Source: Harmothoe impar
Taxonomy: Eukaryota; Annelida; Polychaeta; Phyllodocida; Polynoidae
Direction: 5' to 3'
Assembly: GCA_947462335.1 (NCBI GenBank)
Contig: OX381714.1
Location: 20,494,618 to 20,558,617 of the forward strand
DNA: 64,000 nucleotides
Shown here: positions 1-10,968 of the stretch, piece after piece
Numbering within the stretch: position 1 is the first letter of the stretch
Layout: every line of letters starts with the position of its first letter
Notes under the pieces: model-generated
Databases searched by the model: none
What the model was told of the DNA's origin: nothing
The model's input: the letters and a program-made list of their open reading frames with translations, nothing else
Position numbers and translations under genes: made by a program

Positions 1-790
1 AGTCCATGGCTGATAATTTCTTCAACATACCTGGATTTGTAACCCATAGATTGTACAGGGAAATACTGACTGATGAAGGCTAAGTAAAAAGATGTGGTTG
101 TCTGGTTATGGTTTTTGATTTAAATCATATTTCAAAGCGGCAATGTTGCTAATGGCCACCGTCCACAGAGCATAAAGTAGAGAACATCGTCGGAATAAAG
201 GTTTGTTTATATTGATTTTGCACAATGTTTGTATACAAACTTCGGCATGTATGATGTGTCAAAAGATGAGCAAATGATGTGTACACCCTGTGGACATTGG
301 AAATGAGAATTTGATAGGCCGATTTGGTAGGTAGAATTCTGGGAAAAAATGTGTAATCCATCATGTAGTATTAAAGCGATCAGGTAAAATCCAGAACTGC
401 AAACATCATACTCCTATCATTGAAATATGATTTTCTATGATTTTTTAAAACATAATGTTGGCAAAGTGGACCTGTCACTTTCTGCCTGCCTGCGTGGTGT
501 ACTGTCCCAGGAAACTGGGGTGAGGAAGGGTGAGACTAGTGCGAGCATTGCCCATAGAGCAAGGTAGGGTGAGCCCTGTGTGTAGAAGCTCACCCTATGT
601 GCTAGACTGGGCAAGCCTTGTGCCTATAGCCTCCTCTGCCCAAACACACACTGAGGGTGACCCTCTGGTCTGTGTGCTGGCACACCACCTTGCCCAAGGT
701 TCCCCAAGTATGCACACCAGTATTTAGTAGGTTGTGTATTGCCATGGTGGATAAATAGAGGTTCCTTTATATGGCCACCCAACACAGATC

Positions 791-890
791 CGATAGTATA
801 GTGGTCATAGTGGTATAGTGGCGCTTTGTATGTGAAAGGTCCAGGGTTCAAGACTCGGCCATGTCAACCTACCCACCATTTTTTCTTGTT
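791..890 (+). repeat. tRNA-like module 1 (SINE-like)
   Basis: A TAGTATAGTGGTCA stretch resembles a pol III A box, and GGTTCAAGACTC resembles a B box about 50 bases later. It is followed by ATGTCAACCTACCCACCATT and a T run, a tail shared with the two related modules below. It does not fold cleanly as a tRNA by eye, so a tRNA-derived repeat is more likely than a functional tRNA. Confidence 0.55.
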
Positions 891-1207
891 TTTACTAATG
901 TAACTTTACAATTGTCCACAAAATATATGTCACTGGTCTATTGTTCTTAAAACAAGGGGCAACTGGGAGAACTCACATCATAGCTGCATAAGGGCTTTCC
1001 TTATGCTACTGCAAGCCCCTCTTGTAACTCCTCCACAGTGCCACACAGTCCCAGCCATCAGGCCTGGATTTGGGCAACATCACAGAGAGCTGGATAGGGC
1101 TAGCACAAGATTCAGGCTTATGTGAGGGCAATGCTAGGAACAAAAGGTTAAAACATTCCAATGTACAATACATATAGGTTCCTTAGATATTCCAACCTTG
1201 TACCCAC

Positions 1208-1300
1208 ATGATAGTCTAGTGGTCATCACAGTCACCTTGTATCCCAAAGGTCCAGGGTTTGTGACTCAGCCATGTCAACCTTCCCACCATTTTATCTTCA
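1208..1300 (+). repeat. tRNA-like module 2 (SINE-like)
   Basis: This second copy of the same module has ATAGTCTAGTGGTCA as an A-box-like stretch. The B-box equivalent, GGTTTGTGACTC, is degenerate. The same tail (ATGTCAACC...CCCACCATTTT) follows. It faces the third copy, so the two form an imperfect palindrome. Confidence 0.5.
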
Positions 1301-1323
1301 ATTTTCTATTTTTATGAAGAAAA

Positions 1324-1412
1324 AATGGTGGGTAGGTTGACATGACCGAGTCACAAACCCTGGACCTTTGGGGTACAAGGCGATGGTGCTGACCACTATA
1401 CTACAGTGTGGG
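1324..1412 (-). repeat. tRNA-like module 3, inverted
   Basis: On the minus strand this reads TATAGTGGTCAGCACCATCG, then the degenerate B box GGTTTGTGACTC, then the shared ATGTCAACCTACCCACC tail. It is the inverted partner of the copy at 1208-1300, separated by about 25 bases. Confidence 0.5.
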
Positions 1413-3030
1413 TGTGAGATGTTGACATATAAGTAACTGATATATACTGCACACTGGACAACCCCACACATTGTGCAAGCCCTCACCCACCTCTCACCCA
1501 ATTCCCCCACCTCCAGCTAGCCACTGGGTGGGATTGGGTGGGCATGTGGAAGGGCTAGGGCACCTCACCCAAAGCTCACACTACCTCACCCCTTGAGCTA
1601 GGCACAAAAGTAATTCGCCCTAGCTGGCACTAGCATGCTCTAGCCTCACCCCAGTTTCCTGGGGTGTACTGCGGCACTCACCACAGGGCACCCATTTCAC
1701 TAGACCTGCCCTTATGTTCGCTGTGGGGATGTTCCTCTCAATTTAAGAGTGTTTCCTAAATCAATTAGCTGTTTTCAGACTTATATCATTTAAGACCTTC
1801 TCTCAGACTATCACTTATATATTTACATAAATAGCTGATATTTCTTATGATAATATTGAAGAACACAGGCCTTACAGGTATAATTTGTACAGTACAAGAG
1901 AACTCCTGTCGCCAGTTATAGCCAACATATATTTACACCAAACCAAGACACTGTTACTCAGATGGATCCATTCTACCTAGTGGGTGTGGTTCTTCTGGGG
2001 TTTTAGATGATATTTATGTGCATAAACCAATGGTATAATCAATGTATTGCTATCTAGCATGATTTCAATAGTAAATATCACGAGATAGTTTACAATAAGA
2101 TACTTATCAAATCTCTGTAGTCAGTAGAATCCATGTATAAAAGATTGCATCCATCAAAATGATAATTCATTATAGTTAAGGTAGCTCCAGTGCCAATACC
2201 AGAAAAAACGTTCTAATCTACTTGTTGGTATATACTGCAGTTCTATCTATTTTACCAATTAAAATATAATTATCTATCAACTTGTTAGTTGCAAGCGGGT
2301 TTGATATATAAATATATGATCTTCCTCTTTCCTCTGATATTGCATGTGATACTGTAAAATGTTCAATTGCAAAGAAATCTTTCATCCCATTTGAGTGGTT
2401 TAGCACTGTGACTCATACAGACCAGGGATTGCGTCCTGTGATTTGCCCTAGCTAGGTTTAGGGTTTGTTGACACAAATTTGGTGCTAGGAAAAGTCGACC
2501 GATAAGATCAAACAGGTTTGAAATTATCGGCCGTTTCCTCGCTATATAGAGCCTTTATGGATGGGAGGGGGGGGGTAGTAGTTGTAGACCATACCATAGA
2601 ATATTTATATGCAATGTGAATGCAATTAGAAGCATATCTCTGTCGGCCATATAACAACCTCTGACGTCTGTATAACAACCTCCGATGGCCGTATAGAGGT
2701 TATTTAAATAGCATGGCGAAGTGATGACAGAGCAGGGTGGGTGAGGGGAACTTCGCAGATTGCTTAGTCAGCAATTTCTATTCCGACGATCTTCGTTTAT
2801 GCTCTGTGGACGGTGGCCATGAGGGTCTAAAACCTTTCTTTTCTGATACTGTTTTAGTCAACCAACGGCATTCTATTCTTTTTTGAGTAATAATTCAGCT
2901 TTTATTCACCAGATGTTGAAGCTTGTTTACAGCGAATTTTCCTTGGTTTTTTGTCTCTCCGTAGTTAGGACATATCGGTCTCTATAGATTCTGCTAATAC
3001 ACATTTAGTACTTCAATGAGAGTATCTTCC

Positions 3031-3048
3031 TCACGTGTACACGTGAGC
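3031..3048. repeat. Perfect 18-bp palindrome with two CACGTG boxes
   Basis: The sequence CTCACGTGTACACGTGAG is its own reverse complement and contains CACGTG twice. It lies just 3' of the LRR coding region. Function unknown; it could be a paired E-box or chance. Confidence 0.4.
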
Positions 3049-3123
3049 GTACTCTTCTGATTGCAAGAAGCACCAACGCAGGGTAAACACCAGAAAGATG
3101 TGATTGATATAGAAGTGCCATAT

Positions 3124-4665
3124 TTAGAAGCTTGTTGCGAAAGGATGAAGTACAAAAAGAGTCAGTAGGGTGATTGTCAGTGCTATAGTAGATGCCACAC
3201 GGGGGGAAGCTACATTACATAGGGAAGACGGAGCATACCCAGACCAGGTATCAGTGGCACTATCACGGAGTGGGTTCCTAGTGAGGACCAGATGCTGGGC
3301 AGTTAGTAGACACTGCAGTTCATCCATTGTCATGTTCAACCGCTCTGTAATATTATAGAAGTATTGGACATCATTATATGACAGATCCACCTTCCACCCC
3401 ACCTCATCGTTAGTATGAGGTAGTGACCGGTATCCGTTGTGATTTGTAAAGCCAGATATCATGTTGTTAGACACATCCAGCAGCCTACCATCCTGATAAG
3501 AATAATCCCCAATATTAGCGTCATAATCACTCATAGATGATGCCACCATACCCAGCCGTAGGTACCAGATGTCCAGGGAGGTCAGGATATTGTTGCTCAG
3601 AACGAGTCTCTTGAAGTTTGGTTCGCTGCCATCGGTAGGTATGGCGCTGGTTGATGGTATTTTATTATAGCTCAAGTCAACGTCTCTGTGCGGCTCACTC
3701 ATTATGGCACTCATATCAAGGGAAGTGATTCTGTTGTGGGCCACGATAATCTTCTGTGCCGCCAGGGAACGCCATGGTAGTGAAGTCAGGCTGTTGTATG
3801 AGACCCAGAGGACCTCTAAACGTGACAGGTGCCCCATGGTATCGGGCAGGGTGCTGAGTCTGTTATCAGAGGCACATAACCTCCACAGGTGGGACAGCTG
3901 CCCTATGGTATCAGGCAGTGAGGTCAACCTATTACTGGACACATTCAGATGCTCCAATTGTGACAGAGCCCCTATGTTATCAGGTAGCCTGGTGAGGCTG
4001 TTATTGTCAAGGTCTAACCACTGGAGGGATGAAAGCTGCCCTAGGGTACCAGGCAGAACTATCAGATGGTTGTCAGAGATTTCCAGTTGAGCTAATCGTG
4101 ACAGTTTACCAAAGGTATGAGGCAGTGAGGTGAGGCGGTTGTTGACCAGGTACATCTGCTCTACTAATGATAAATCCCCGATGGTACCAGGGAGCTCTGT
4201 TAGCAGGTTATTAGACATCCAGACATTCCTTAATAATGCCAGCTGTCCTATGCTAGTCGGCAGTGCTGTGAGGGAGTTGTTGGTGGCATCCAGAGAATGT
4301 AGCAAAGACATCTTGCCTATACCATCAGGGAGGGCGTTCAAGTAGTTATTGTACACAGACAGGCTTTCTAATGAAGTCAACAGTGTTATACTATTGGGTA
4401 GCTCTGTTAAGGTAGTGTTGAATATGTCAAGTGACTTTAGATGTGTCAGCATTGGGAAGATCCTTATCATGTCGTTGTATGGATCGGTTTTACAGCTGTG
4501 GATAGACAGTGCATTGTCGACATCCACGAGAATGCCGCGCTCCGCTGATCGCTCGCACACACATGTCCGCGGACAGTCGGTAGAACTGAAATGCTGCCCT
4601 TCCACTGCTAGTGCCAAACGAATGGTCACCAACATTAGCAACACTGACCTATCCATACTGCCCAT
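3124..4665 (-). CDS. Secreted, probably GPI-anchored leucine-rich-repeat protein
   Basis: One uninterrupted coding exon of 513 residues. Residues 1-23 form a signal peptide (hydrophobic run LLMLVTIRLALA). A Cys cluster follows (CPRTCVCERS, then a Cys near 59), resembling an LRR N-terminal cap. About ten canonical 23-residue repeats then run to roughly residue 300, with the pattern LxxLPxxIGxLSxLxxLxVSxN, followed by several irregular repeats. The last 20 or so residues are hydrophobic and preceded by small residues (CNVASPRVAS), a GPI-attachment layout; there is no cytoplasmic tail. Several N-x-S/T sites fit a glycosylated surface protein. The expected role is protein binding or adhesion, but the ligand is unknown. 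On the coding strand a good 3' splice site (TTATATTTCAG) ends five bases before the ATG, so a 5'-UTR intron is likely. An alternative ATG lies three codons in. A possible AATAAA sits about 220 bases past the stop (2901-2906). Confidence 0.85.
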   Translation of the reverse strand: MGSMDRSVLLMLVTIRLALAVEGQHFSSTDCPRTCVCERSAERGILVDVDNALSIHSCKTDPYNDMIRIFPMLTHLKSLDIFNTTLTELPNSITLLTSLESLSVYNNYLNALPDGIGKMSLLHSLDATNNSLTALPTSIGQLALLRNVWMSNNLLTELPGTIGDLSLVEQMYLVNNRLTSLPHTFGKLSRLAQLEISDNHLIVLPGTLGQLSSLQWLDLDNNSLTRLPDNIGALSQLEHLNVSSNRLTSLPDTIGQLSHLWRLCASDNRLSTLPDTMGHLSRLEVLWVSYNSLTSLPWRSLAAQKIIVAHNRITSLDMSAIMSEPHRDVDLSYNKIPSTSAIPTDGSEPNFKRLVLSNNILTSLDIWYLRLGMVASSMSDYDANIGDYSYQDGRLLDVSNNMISGFTNHNGYRSLPHTNDEVGWKVDLSYNDVQYFYNITERLNMTMDELQCLLTAQHLVLTRNPLRDSATDTWSGYAPSSLCNVASPRVASTIALTITLLTLFVLHPFATSF

Positions 4666-4814
4666 GTCTCCTGAAATATAACATTTAAAAAGTGATAATA
4701 GGTTATCGTTATGACGTTAGCAATCTTAAATGATAATATGCCAATGATGTATGATTTTGTTGTTTCTCAATTGAAGAGAGCAACTTATTTGTGGAAAATA
4801 CGAAGAGTTTTAAA

Positions 4815-4815
4815 C

Positions 4816-4865
<50 letters not shown>

Positions 4866-4888
4866 TAATAATAATAATAATGATGATG

Positions 4889-4961
<73 letters not shown>

Positions 4962-4978
4962 CAACAACAATAATAATA
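4815..4978. repeat. (AAT)n microsatellite
   Basis: About 160 bases of near-pure AAT units with small AAA, GAT and AAC interruptions. It lies just upstream of the LRR coding exon, probably inside that gene's 5'-UTR intron. All homopolymeric reading frames here are artefacts of the repeat. Confidence 0.95.
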
Positions 4979-5059
4979 GGTGTTGGACGACAGGGCTGGG
5001 AAGTCGATACAAGACATCGGGGGTACCACACTCTACCGTATGACGGACAAGTCAGGGGC

Positions 5060-6480
5060 ACCTGTCTTTTATAGGAGGCTCCAGGTCAGGTGGCCCTAGT
5101 ACAGCACCTCAGCACTCCCCCCACACATATACACAGGTGTGTGTGTGTGACTGGGGGGTGGGTTAACCCTGTCTGTACTCTCCCCTCCCACCTAGGGTGA
5201 GGGTGGGTGAGTACAGGCTGTAGTCTTAGTACATAGGACTGAGTCCCAGGGACTTAGACTAGGTTCTACAGGTGTACACAGGGGTAGCACACAGTAAACT
5301 CCCTCAATGGGGCACATAGAAAATTTAATTCTTTTCTAAAAATGGGGGTTAGCCGGGTATACGGTTTCGACACTAGTCTCATCAGGAGTCTGGTGGTAGG
5401 TAGGGTTGGTTTTCTTAAAGGTTAAATTGTTCTAAATTGACCTTTAGAGAACCTGTGTCTGGGGCAGGTCTGATTTTTCTATAGACCTGTCCCCCATTCC
5501 TTACCAGGGAAATGGGAGGGTGGACACGTGCTGAAAAAATACTCAAAAAATGAGCAGGTGCTGCTAGTGGAAAAAGCCTTGTTTTTTTTTTTAATTAGGT
5601 TTTTCAAAAAACTTGTCCCAGTAGTATGGGTAGAAGCACCAGTTTTAAACTGATGTGTGCAAAATTATGTCTGTTCCTATGGTGTCTGGAGTGTTAGTTA
5701 ACTGCAGTCACCGGGGCGAAGTTTTTTGTTTTAGAAAAAATTCCCAAATGCAAAAAATAATCCGTACGGTATTTTTCGCGGAAACAGAAAAAAATAATAA
5801 TAGAGAACTGTTTTTCTCGTGGTATTACTGCAGGGTTATGGTCCTGTACAGCCCGTGTCCCACATACACTGATAAACCAAAGTATTAAACTAATGATCCT
5901 CTATAAGGTATATTTGCTCGACATTTAGCCTGGATGAGAAGAGAACATGTAGGACAATTGCCTATTTCCCAGCGACTATAGAGTGGATCTATCCGTAATT
6001 ACATAAGTAGGTAATGAGAGGGCTATGTGGGCTCTATGAGGGACCAGAGGGTGATTTAGTATTTTGCTCTTTTGTGACACACGGGATCACGCCTGCTGGA
6101 TGTTCACTGAGGGGTTATATGTTGGTGAATCTGTGTGAGTAGCTCCACTAACAGCTCTCAATCCCTCACCACCCTTTTTAAACCAGTAGCTCAGATACAC
6201 ATATCTAAATAGTTTAAAATTGTACATTATGATACAACTAAGGAACCCTCGATTTCTCAGCCGTGGGTGCACAGCTTTTACACCAAAATAGGCCTAAAAC
6301 CGCGCCTATCAGGAGCCCTTGTGTGTCATTGGCTGACCATTATTCACGTATACACTGTTTAAACAATATAAGGATGGGGAGGCATATGTCCTAAATAGCC
6401 TGTCATGTTGCACAGCACGAGAAGGGGGTGGAAACTATAAAAGGTTTGCACTATGCTATATGTAGCCCTAGCAAGTCTAC
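5060..6480. other. Intergenic, no gene recognised
   Basis: This holds GT-rich and C-rich low-complexity patches around 5110-5210 and a TATACGGTTTCGACACTAG stretch near 5357 that looks like old repeat sequence. No exon, RNA gene or paired repeat could be supported. Confidence 0.4.
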
Positions 6481-6560
6481 TCATCATCTACTCGGCATGG
6501 GCTGCATTCAAGCATCATGCCGGTCCATCAGGAGTGTATGCTGTCTGTGTGCAACACGTG
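6480..6560. repeat. Partial copy of the ATGCATCATG palindromic repeat
   Basis: GGGCTGCATTCAAGCATCAT followed by GCCGGTCCATCAGGAGTGTA matches one arm of the dispersed repeat seen many times later in the window, for example at 16488, 29435 and 58820. The other arm is not clear. Confidence 0.4.
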
Positions 6561-6847
6561 CAAGTTACCCGTCATGTCCTCATTTGTGCATAAAGATGAA
6601 TAAGGAAACATAATCTGAAAGATTGTTAAATGTCAGGGGTATGAGGCTGTCCAGCTTCAACTTAATCACATGGCTGCACTGTCAAAAGATGTCCCCTCTA
6701 TTTACGTACCCTCTGTGTGTTCTTGCCACTTACTTCAATAACGCCAAGTTAGTTGTATATTTGGTAGTCAGCTTCAGTCAGTGCACAGACGTTGCAGAGC
6801 TCCCTATGGTGCATACCTAGATAATGGGAATCAGTGAGCTGCACAAG

Positions 6848-7078
6848 TCACTTCCTGTCCCTAGGTGTCTCCACTGCGTGTGCCCAGATTAGTTCTAGGA
6901 GATCCCACCAGGTCAGGCAAACCTGGCATTCTGTTGTTGCTGGTTGTAGAGCAGAATAATCTCTGCGGGGTTCAAAGGCATTAGTCGAAGGTGATTCTTG
7001 GTATAATGACAGAGGCATCAATATCCTATCAAACAATACCCAATTGCGCACCCCAATAAAATACATACATACATACAT
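6848..7078 (+). repeat. Possible retroelement 3' end with (ACAT)n tail
   Basis: A unique-looking 200-base stretch ends in CCAATAAAATACATACATAC. A poly(A)-signal-like word followed by a short tandem tail resembles the 3' end of non-LTR elements, like the better-supported LINE at 14553. No coding part is visible, so this is tentative. Confidence 0.25.
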
Positions 7079-7079
7079 T

Positions 7080-8480
7080 AACCCTCGGTGGATGAAGATG
7101 TACAGAGAGATACTTTGTCCTTGGTGGATGGCGCCACCCTTCCACACAGAAGGTTAGGCGGCAGCACCAAGTCCATACCTATGTCTATCATATTAGAGTT
7201 GCGTAGACTCTTTGTGACATACACGTAGCAATGTCATTTAGCTATACTATATGACATATATAGTCAGGTATATAGTGGGACAGTGTACATGTAACATGTA
7301 CCTGTGCGGCAGATGCTCAGTGACCGTAGCATCAGGCAATACTGTCACGCCAGGGGGACAGCAGGGGATGGGCAGGTGAGAAACCAACGTTTGGACACCT
7401 CGGGAGGGGGGAACAAAGGGTTCTGGCGCCGTCTCGAGGAGGGTGGGGAGTAAATTTACCCCTTTTTAGTGGAAAAAGGGGGTCTGACACAATCAATCTA
7501 GATCCATCTTAGGGGAGGGGGCTGCGAAGTGGGGCTGCGAATGTTTAAGCCCCTCTGCTGGGGGACCAAGGAAATGTTATATTGATGAAAAAGGCTAAAA
7601 TGAATGTACAATGTGAGACAGTGTGAAGAGAGCTGGTCACGGACAGATGCTCCCTGACCTGCTTAAGGTCTCCTGGGAACCTTACCGAGACAAGTCTCTC
7701 AGGGTACCAGCAGTATACACACATAATTCATAGTTTGGATAGACACAACTAGTACAGCTACTTTCTCTTCACTATTATCAAGTCGTCGCATCGTCACACC
7801 AAGTAATAATATATGTAAGTCATTTCATTTACTTTCACCATATCATGCACATATATACATCTACCTGAAATAGAGCTGTTTATCAATTCAGTAAGCGAGC
7901 AAGGTCTGCTGAAGAAGCAGTTATTACTTCTCTTTTTTTTCACATACATCTCAGCAACATAGACAGAGTATTATGGTTACCATTCAAAATTGATCCATGG
8001 GCCCTATTTCATGTAGTGGAGCAGAGTGAAATGTATCCTAGAGTTTCTCATGTATAGTAAATTATACAAAAATTTATATAAAAGTCTTGAATATATTTCA
8101 TGCCAGAATTCATATAAAGAGGAGGGGGAGGGTTCGTTAAAACTGATAGTATGGATGGTGTCCATAATACATGTGGTTTAAGTGGGAGACGTGGGAGTAA
8201 CAGAAGTAACAGGATAGTGGGCTAGTTTAAATTCTATAGGATGTACCTGAAGGCCAGGATTGTCTCTTATAATATGCTCTGTAGGTCAGAGTTGACAGGA
8301 GGTGACACAATTAAACTGACCCAGTGCGGCGTGAACTGTATGTAATGCACCAGGAGAAGAGTTTCATATTTAATAGGTTGACTTGTAGATTATTCATAGC
8401 CCGTCTTCAGTCTTTATGTATATAGCATTTTTATATAAATGCAGCTTTCGTTTATTTCATAACTTCCTGAAAATGTTAAT
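7080..8480. other. Intergenic upstream of the MGAT3-like gene
   Basis: No coding exon recognised. A strong donor-like ATATATGTAAGT (GTAAGT at 7815-7820) could end a 5'-UTR exon of the downstream plus-strand gene, since that gene's ATG sits directly after an acceptor. This is not testable from sequence alone. Confidence 0.3.
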
Positions 8481-8498
8481 AGTATACATTTGTTCCAG

Positions 8499-9890
8499 AT
8501 GGCTTCTTTTCTGGCAGCCCTCTGTGGTCGGTCTAAACCACTGCACGTGAAGCTGCTCTGGCTATTCTGCCTCGTGCTTGTAATCTTTCTTTTTCATCAG
8601 TATGCTATTAATAGTAATGTAGTGAAGAATACTGACATCGACATCACTGGGTATCACTCTTTGGTGATAATATCTCCCAAGCCCAAGCCCAACATCACCG
8701 TTACATCAGCTGACCTTTCGAAAGCTTCCACAAAAGAACCAAAACCTCATTATTTCTTCACTCTCCAAGATGATAAAAAGACATATTTTTCTAGAAATGA
8801 AGGAAATATGTGTCTGAAGGTTGGAACTTTTCAAAATGCATCAGGGACATGTAAATGCAAGGCTGGATGGTGGGGCCCATATTGTTCTTATCCAGAAGCA
8901 ATTCAAAAAGATCCTGAAATTAACTGGAAAGATATCAAGCCCCGTGAACCCCCAAGGAGGGTTATATATGCAGTGCCTTTTAACAATGAGTTTGATATAA
9001 CAGAAATCCGGCTTCATGAACTTGGGGATGTGGTTGATCTCTTCATGTTTGGTGAGTCAAATTTTTCCTCACATGGCGACCCAAAGCCACAGCGTTTACT
9101 CAAAGCCCTAAACAGTGGCTTTATGAAGGAGTACCAACACAAGATGCTTTATGTATTTCTTGATCACTTTGATCCTAAAGGTATCCATGATGGCTTGGTT
9201 TCAGAGGCACTGCAACGCAACAACATTGGACAACAAGGACTGAAGAGACAACTAATTGGCACGAGACCAGATGATTTATTCATCATCACTGATGCAGATG
9301 AAATTCCTAAAAAAGAAGCCCTACTGTTCCTGAAAAATCACGAAGGCTACCCTGAGCCCTTTGGATTTACCTTCCAACCACATTACTTTACTTTCTATTG
9401 GAAGAATAGCGAAAATTCCCAGGTCCGTGGGGGATGTACTATGAACATGGTACATCATGTAATGCGCTATAACATTTTTTCAATACGTAGCCCTATACCG
9501 AATGTGGACATAAGGTATTCCAAATTAGCAACCACCATCAAAGTAAGACCTTGGTTTATGGGTGGAGGCCGGGAGGTCACGGGCTGGCACTGCTCCTCCT
9601 GCAGCACCCCAAAGGGCATTAGGCAGAAAATGATGTCTGCCCAAAATGGAGACTTCCCTCGATGGGGGGATTTCCCCCAAAAAATGAATGAGTCCTACAT
9701 CAGGACTCTAATTATACTTGGGTTGTACTTTGATGAGAACACACAGCTATTGGATTCTCCCATAGACAGGACAGATCTTCCGGAATATGTTGTCAAAAAT
9801 AAACAGCACTTCTCCTATCTTTTAGATAAATCTTATTATGGGAAACCTGATTTGTCTCTTTTGGAAAAGACTGTCAAAGGCCATCATTAA
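8499..9890 (+). CDS. MGAT3-like: MGAT3-like beta-1,4-N-acetylglucosaminyltransferase (GT17)
   Basis: A single coding exon of 463 residues (466 if an in-frame ATG at 8490 is used). The 8499 start is preferred because it follows a TTTGTTCCAG acceptor exactly. The protein has a short basic N-terminus, one membrane segment (about residues 18-38, LLWLFCLVLVIFLF) and a stem, so it is a type II Golgi protein. Near residue 110 lies an EGF-like Cys cluster (TCKCKAGWWGPYCSYPEA). The GT17 domain follows (YAVPFNNEFDITEIRLHEL, FGESNFSSHGDPKP, FIITDADEIPKKEALLFL, GWHCSSCSTPKGI). DADEIP is the characteristic acidic motif of the family. The vertebrate enzyme adds the bisecting GlcNAc to the core mannose of N-glycans using UDP-GlcNAc; the same reaction is inferred here. 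Length and motif order match the family and no damage is seen. Multiple paralogues are common in invertebrates, so orthology to MGAT3 itself is not claimed. Confidence 0.9.
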   Translation: MASFLAALCGRSKPLHVKLLWLFCLVLVIFLFHQYAINSNVVKNTDIDITGYHSLVIISPKPKPNITVTSADLSKASTKEPKPHYFFTLQDDKKTYFSRNEGNMCLKVGTFQNASGTCKCKAGWWGPYCSYPEAIQKDPEINWKDIKPREPPRRVIYAVPFNNEFDITEIRLHELGDVVDLFMFGESNFSSHGDPKPQRLLKALNSGFMKEYQHKMLYVFLDHFDPKGIHDGLVSEALQRNNIGQQGLKRQLIGTRPDDLFIITDADEIPKKEALLFLKNHEGYPEPFGFTFQPHYFTFYWKNSENSQVRGGCTMNMVHHVMRYNIFSIRSPIPNVDIRYSKLATTIKVRPWFMGGGREVTGWHCSSCSTPKGIRQKMMSAQNGDFPRWGDFPQKMNESYIRTLIILGLYFDENTQLLDSPIDRTDLPEYVVKNKQHFSYLLDKSYYGKPDLSLLEKTVKGHH

Positions 9891-10890
9891 AGGAGAGATA
9901 CAACTACTATAGTTAACGCTAATGTGAGTGACATAAGGAGACATAAATTAAAACAGACAAGTATAACCTGATCTTATTATGGACTGGCTAAGAAGAATGC
10001 CATCAAACAGTGCAGGTCATGCTGCTAAATCCAAGCCGAGTCAGAACCATTTATGGGAGCAGATATTTCTGGATGACAGAAAATATAGCGTCAAAAGACC
10101 CTCAAAATCGTCTAATCTAATCTATGTGAATATATGTTGATATACCACACCTGCCAATGATAAAAAGTTTTTGTGAAGGTAAAAGTATTTGTGAAATATT
10201 GTATGAAGACATGTTATGAGTTCATTTGTACATTGCTCTGACTATAGTGACTTGCTGACAGCCTTGGCGCTGGTTCTGATGTACGTCTAGGATGCATTTG
10301 ACCTCCAGTTGCCGAACCTTTTCCCTTACAGTTCTGTACACCCCCCAATAGAAGGCAGTTGTAGCGGCTGCCTTCCTCAGGCTGTGTACAGTACAGGCCC
10401 GTTAAATCTGTCCCGATGACCGCTAGGGTCTCGTCCCACCTTTTTCGTATGAAGGTGGCCATTTTGCATGAATATCTGATGAGTATATGAGTTTTTACTA
10501 TGTATGTTTGTGGCCGAAATGAGGGATTTTTCTCACGGTGGTTTCACGAAAATGTGGTTCCTGCTGTGTAAACATTACATTTACAATTTACAATAGAATT
10601 GTTATTAGTTGAGACATTATTTATAAAGATATGTCATGTTTTCTCATTGAAGCCTATGAAGTCACGTATACTACATCGAAATAGTTCCCAGTGGATGTAC
10701 ATATTTAGCATAAGTGTGAACGTTTATCCTAAACTCTTTTTACGATTTTACCATGCACTATTATTATAATTGTTAAGTGAGGGTTATAAGACGTATTGTG
10801 ATCTCGAATGATTCTTTTAATAGCAGTGAATTGTATTATAGATGATTTCAATGATATTGTTGATTAGTGACTGTATGTCCGTATCCAGCC
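9891..10890. other. 3' flank of the MGAT3-like gene
   Basis: AT-rich sequence with no clear AATAAA close to the stop. It contains the small minus-strand reading frame described separately; otherwise nothing recognisable. Confidence 0.35.
10214..10462 (-). CDS. Small unrecognised reading frame, possible first exon
   Basis: An 82-residue frame opens with a good initiation context (AAAATGGCC) and the peptide MATFIRKRWDETLAVIGTDL. It is less AT-rich than its surroundings. A donor-like GTAAGG lies inside it (AGAACTGTAAGGG), so only the first 45 or so residues may be exonic. No partner exon was found. It could be a repeat relic instead. No function is suggested. Confidence 0.2.
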   Translation of the reverse strand: MATFIRKRWDETLAVIGTDLTGLYCTQPEEGSRYNCLLLGGVQNCKGKGSATGGQMHPRRTSEPAPRLSASHYSQSNVQMNS

Positions 10891-10904
10891 AACACTGCCA
10901 GACG

Positions 10905-10968
10905 GGCCCAGGTGGGATGGACTGTCTTATGGGCCTCATATGGGCTCCCCACCTGGGGCCCACTTCGT
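10905..10968. repeat. Short inverted repeat (foldback)
   Basis: GGGCCCAGGTGGG and CCCACCTGGGGCCC face each other about 40 bases apart. This looks like the core of a very small foldback element; its outer limits are unclear. Confidence 0.4.

Larger units (their letters stand above)
506..1663. mobile_element. Non-autonomous hAT-like TIR element with 8-bp TSD
   Basis: The left end CCCAGGAAACTGGGGTGAG is mirrored by CTCACCCCAGTTTCCTGGG at the right end. The 8 bases GTGTACTG flank both sides exactly (497-504 and 1664-1671), as expected for an 8-bp duplication of the hAT superfamily. One extra T lies at the left junction. No transposase is present. The interior holds three tRNA-like modules, and its subterminal parts are rich in GGTGAG/CTCACC motifs. 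Superfamily assignment rests on duplication length only. Confidence 0.72.
152..2823. mobile_element. Outer TIR element hosting a nested hAT-like element
   Basis: The stretch at about 154-208 (ATGGCCACCGTCCACAGAGC and onward, through ATCGTCGGAATA) is repeated as its reverse complement at about 2776-2823. The long, nearly matching arms are 2.6 kb apart, which is the layout of a DNA transposon. I see no transposase reading frame between them. The 506-1663 element is nested inside. No convincing target-site duplication was found, so the outer limits are approximate. The rest of the interior (1672-2775) is AT-rich with no recognisable gene. Confidence 0.55.

Noticed and set aside
3170..4681. Several plus-strand reading frames over the LRR gene
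   Set aside because: They are antisense shadows; the minus frame has a signal peptide and regular repeats.
4709..5061. Long poly-Asn, poly-Ile, poly-Leu and poly-Tyr reading frames
   Set aside because: All are translations of the (AAT)n microsatellite.
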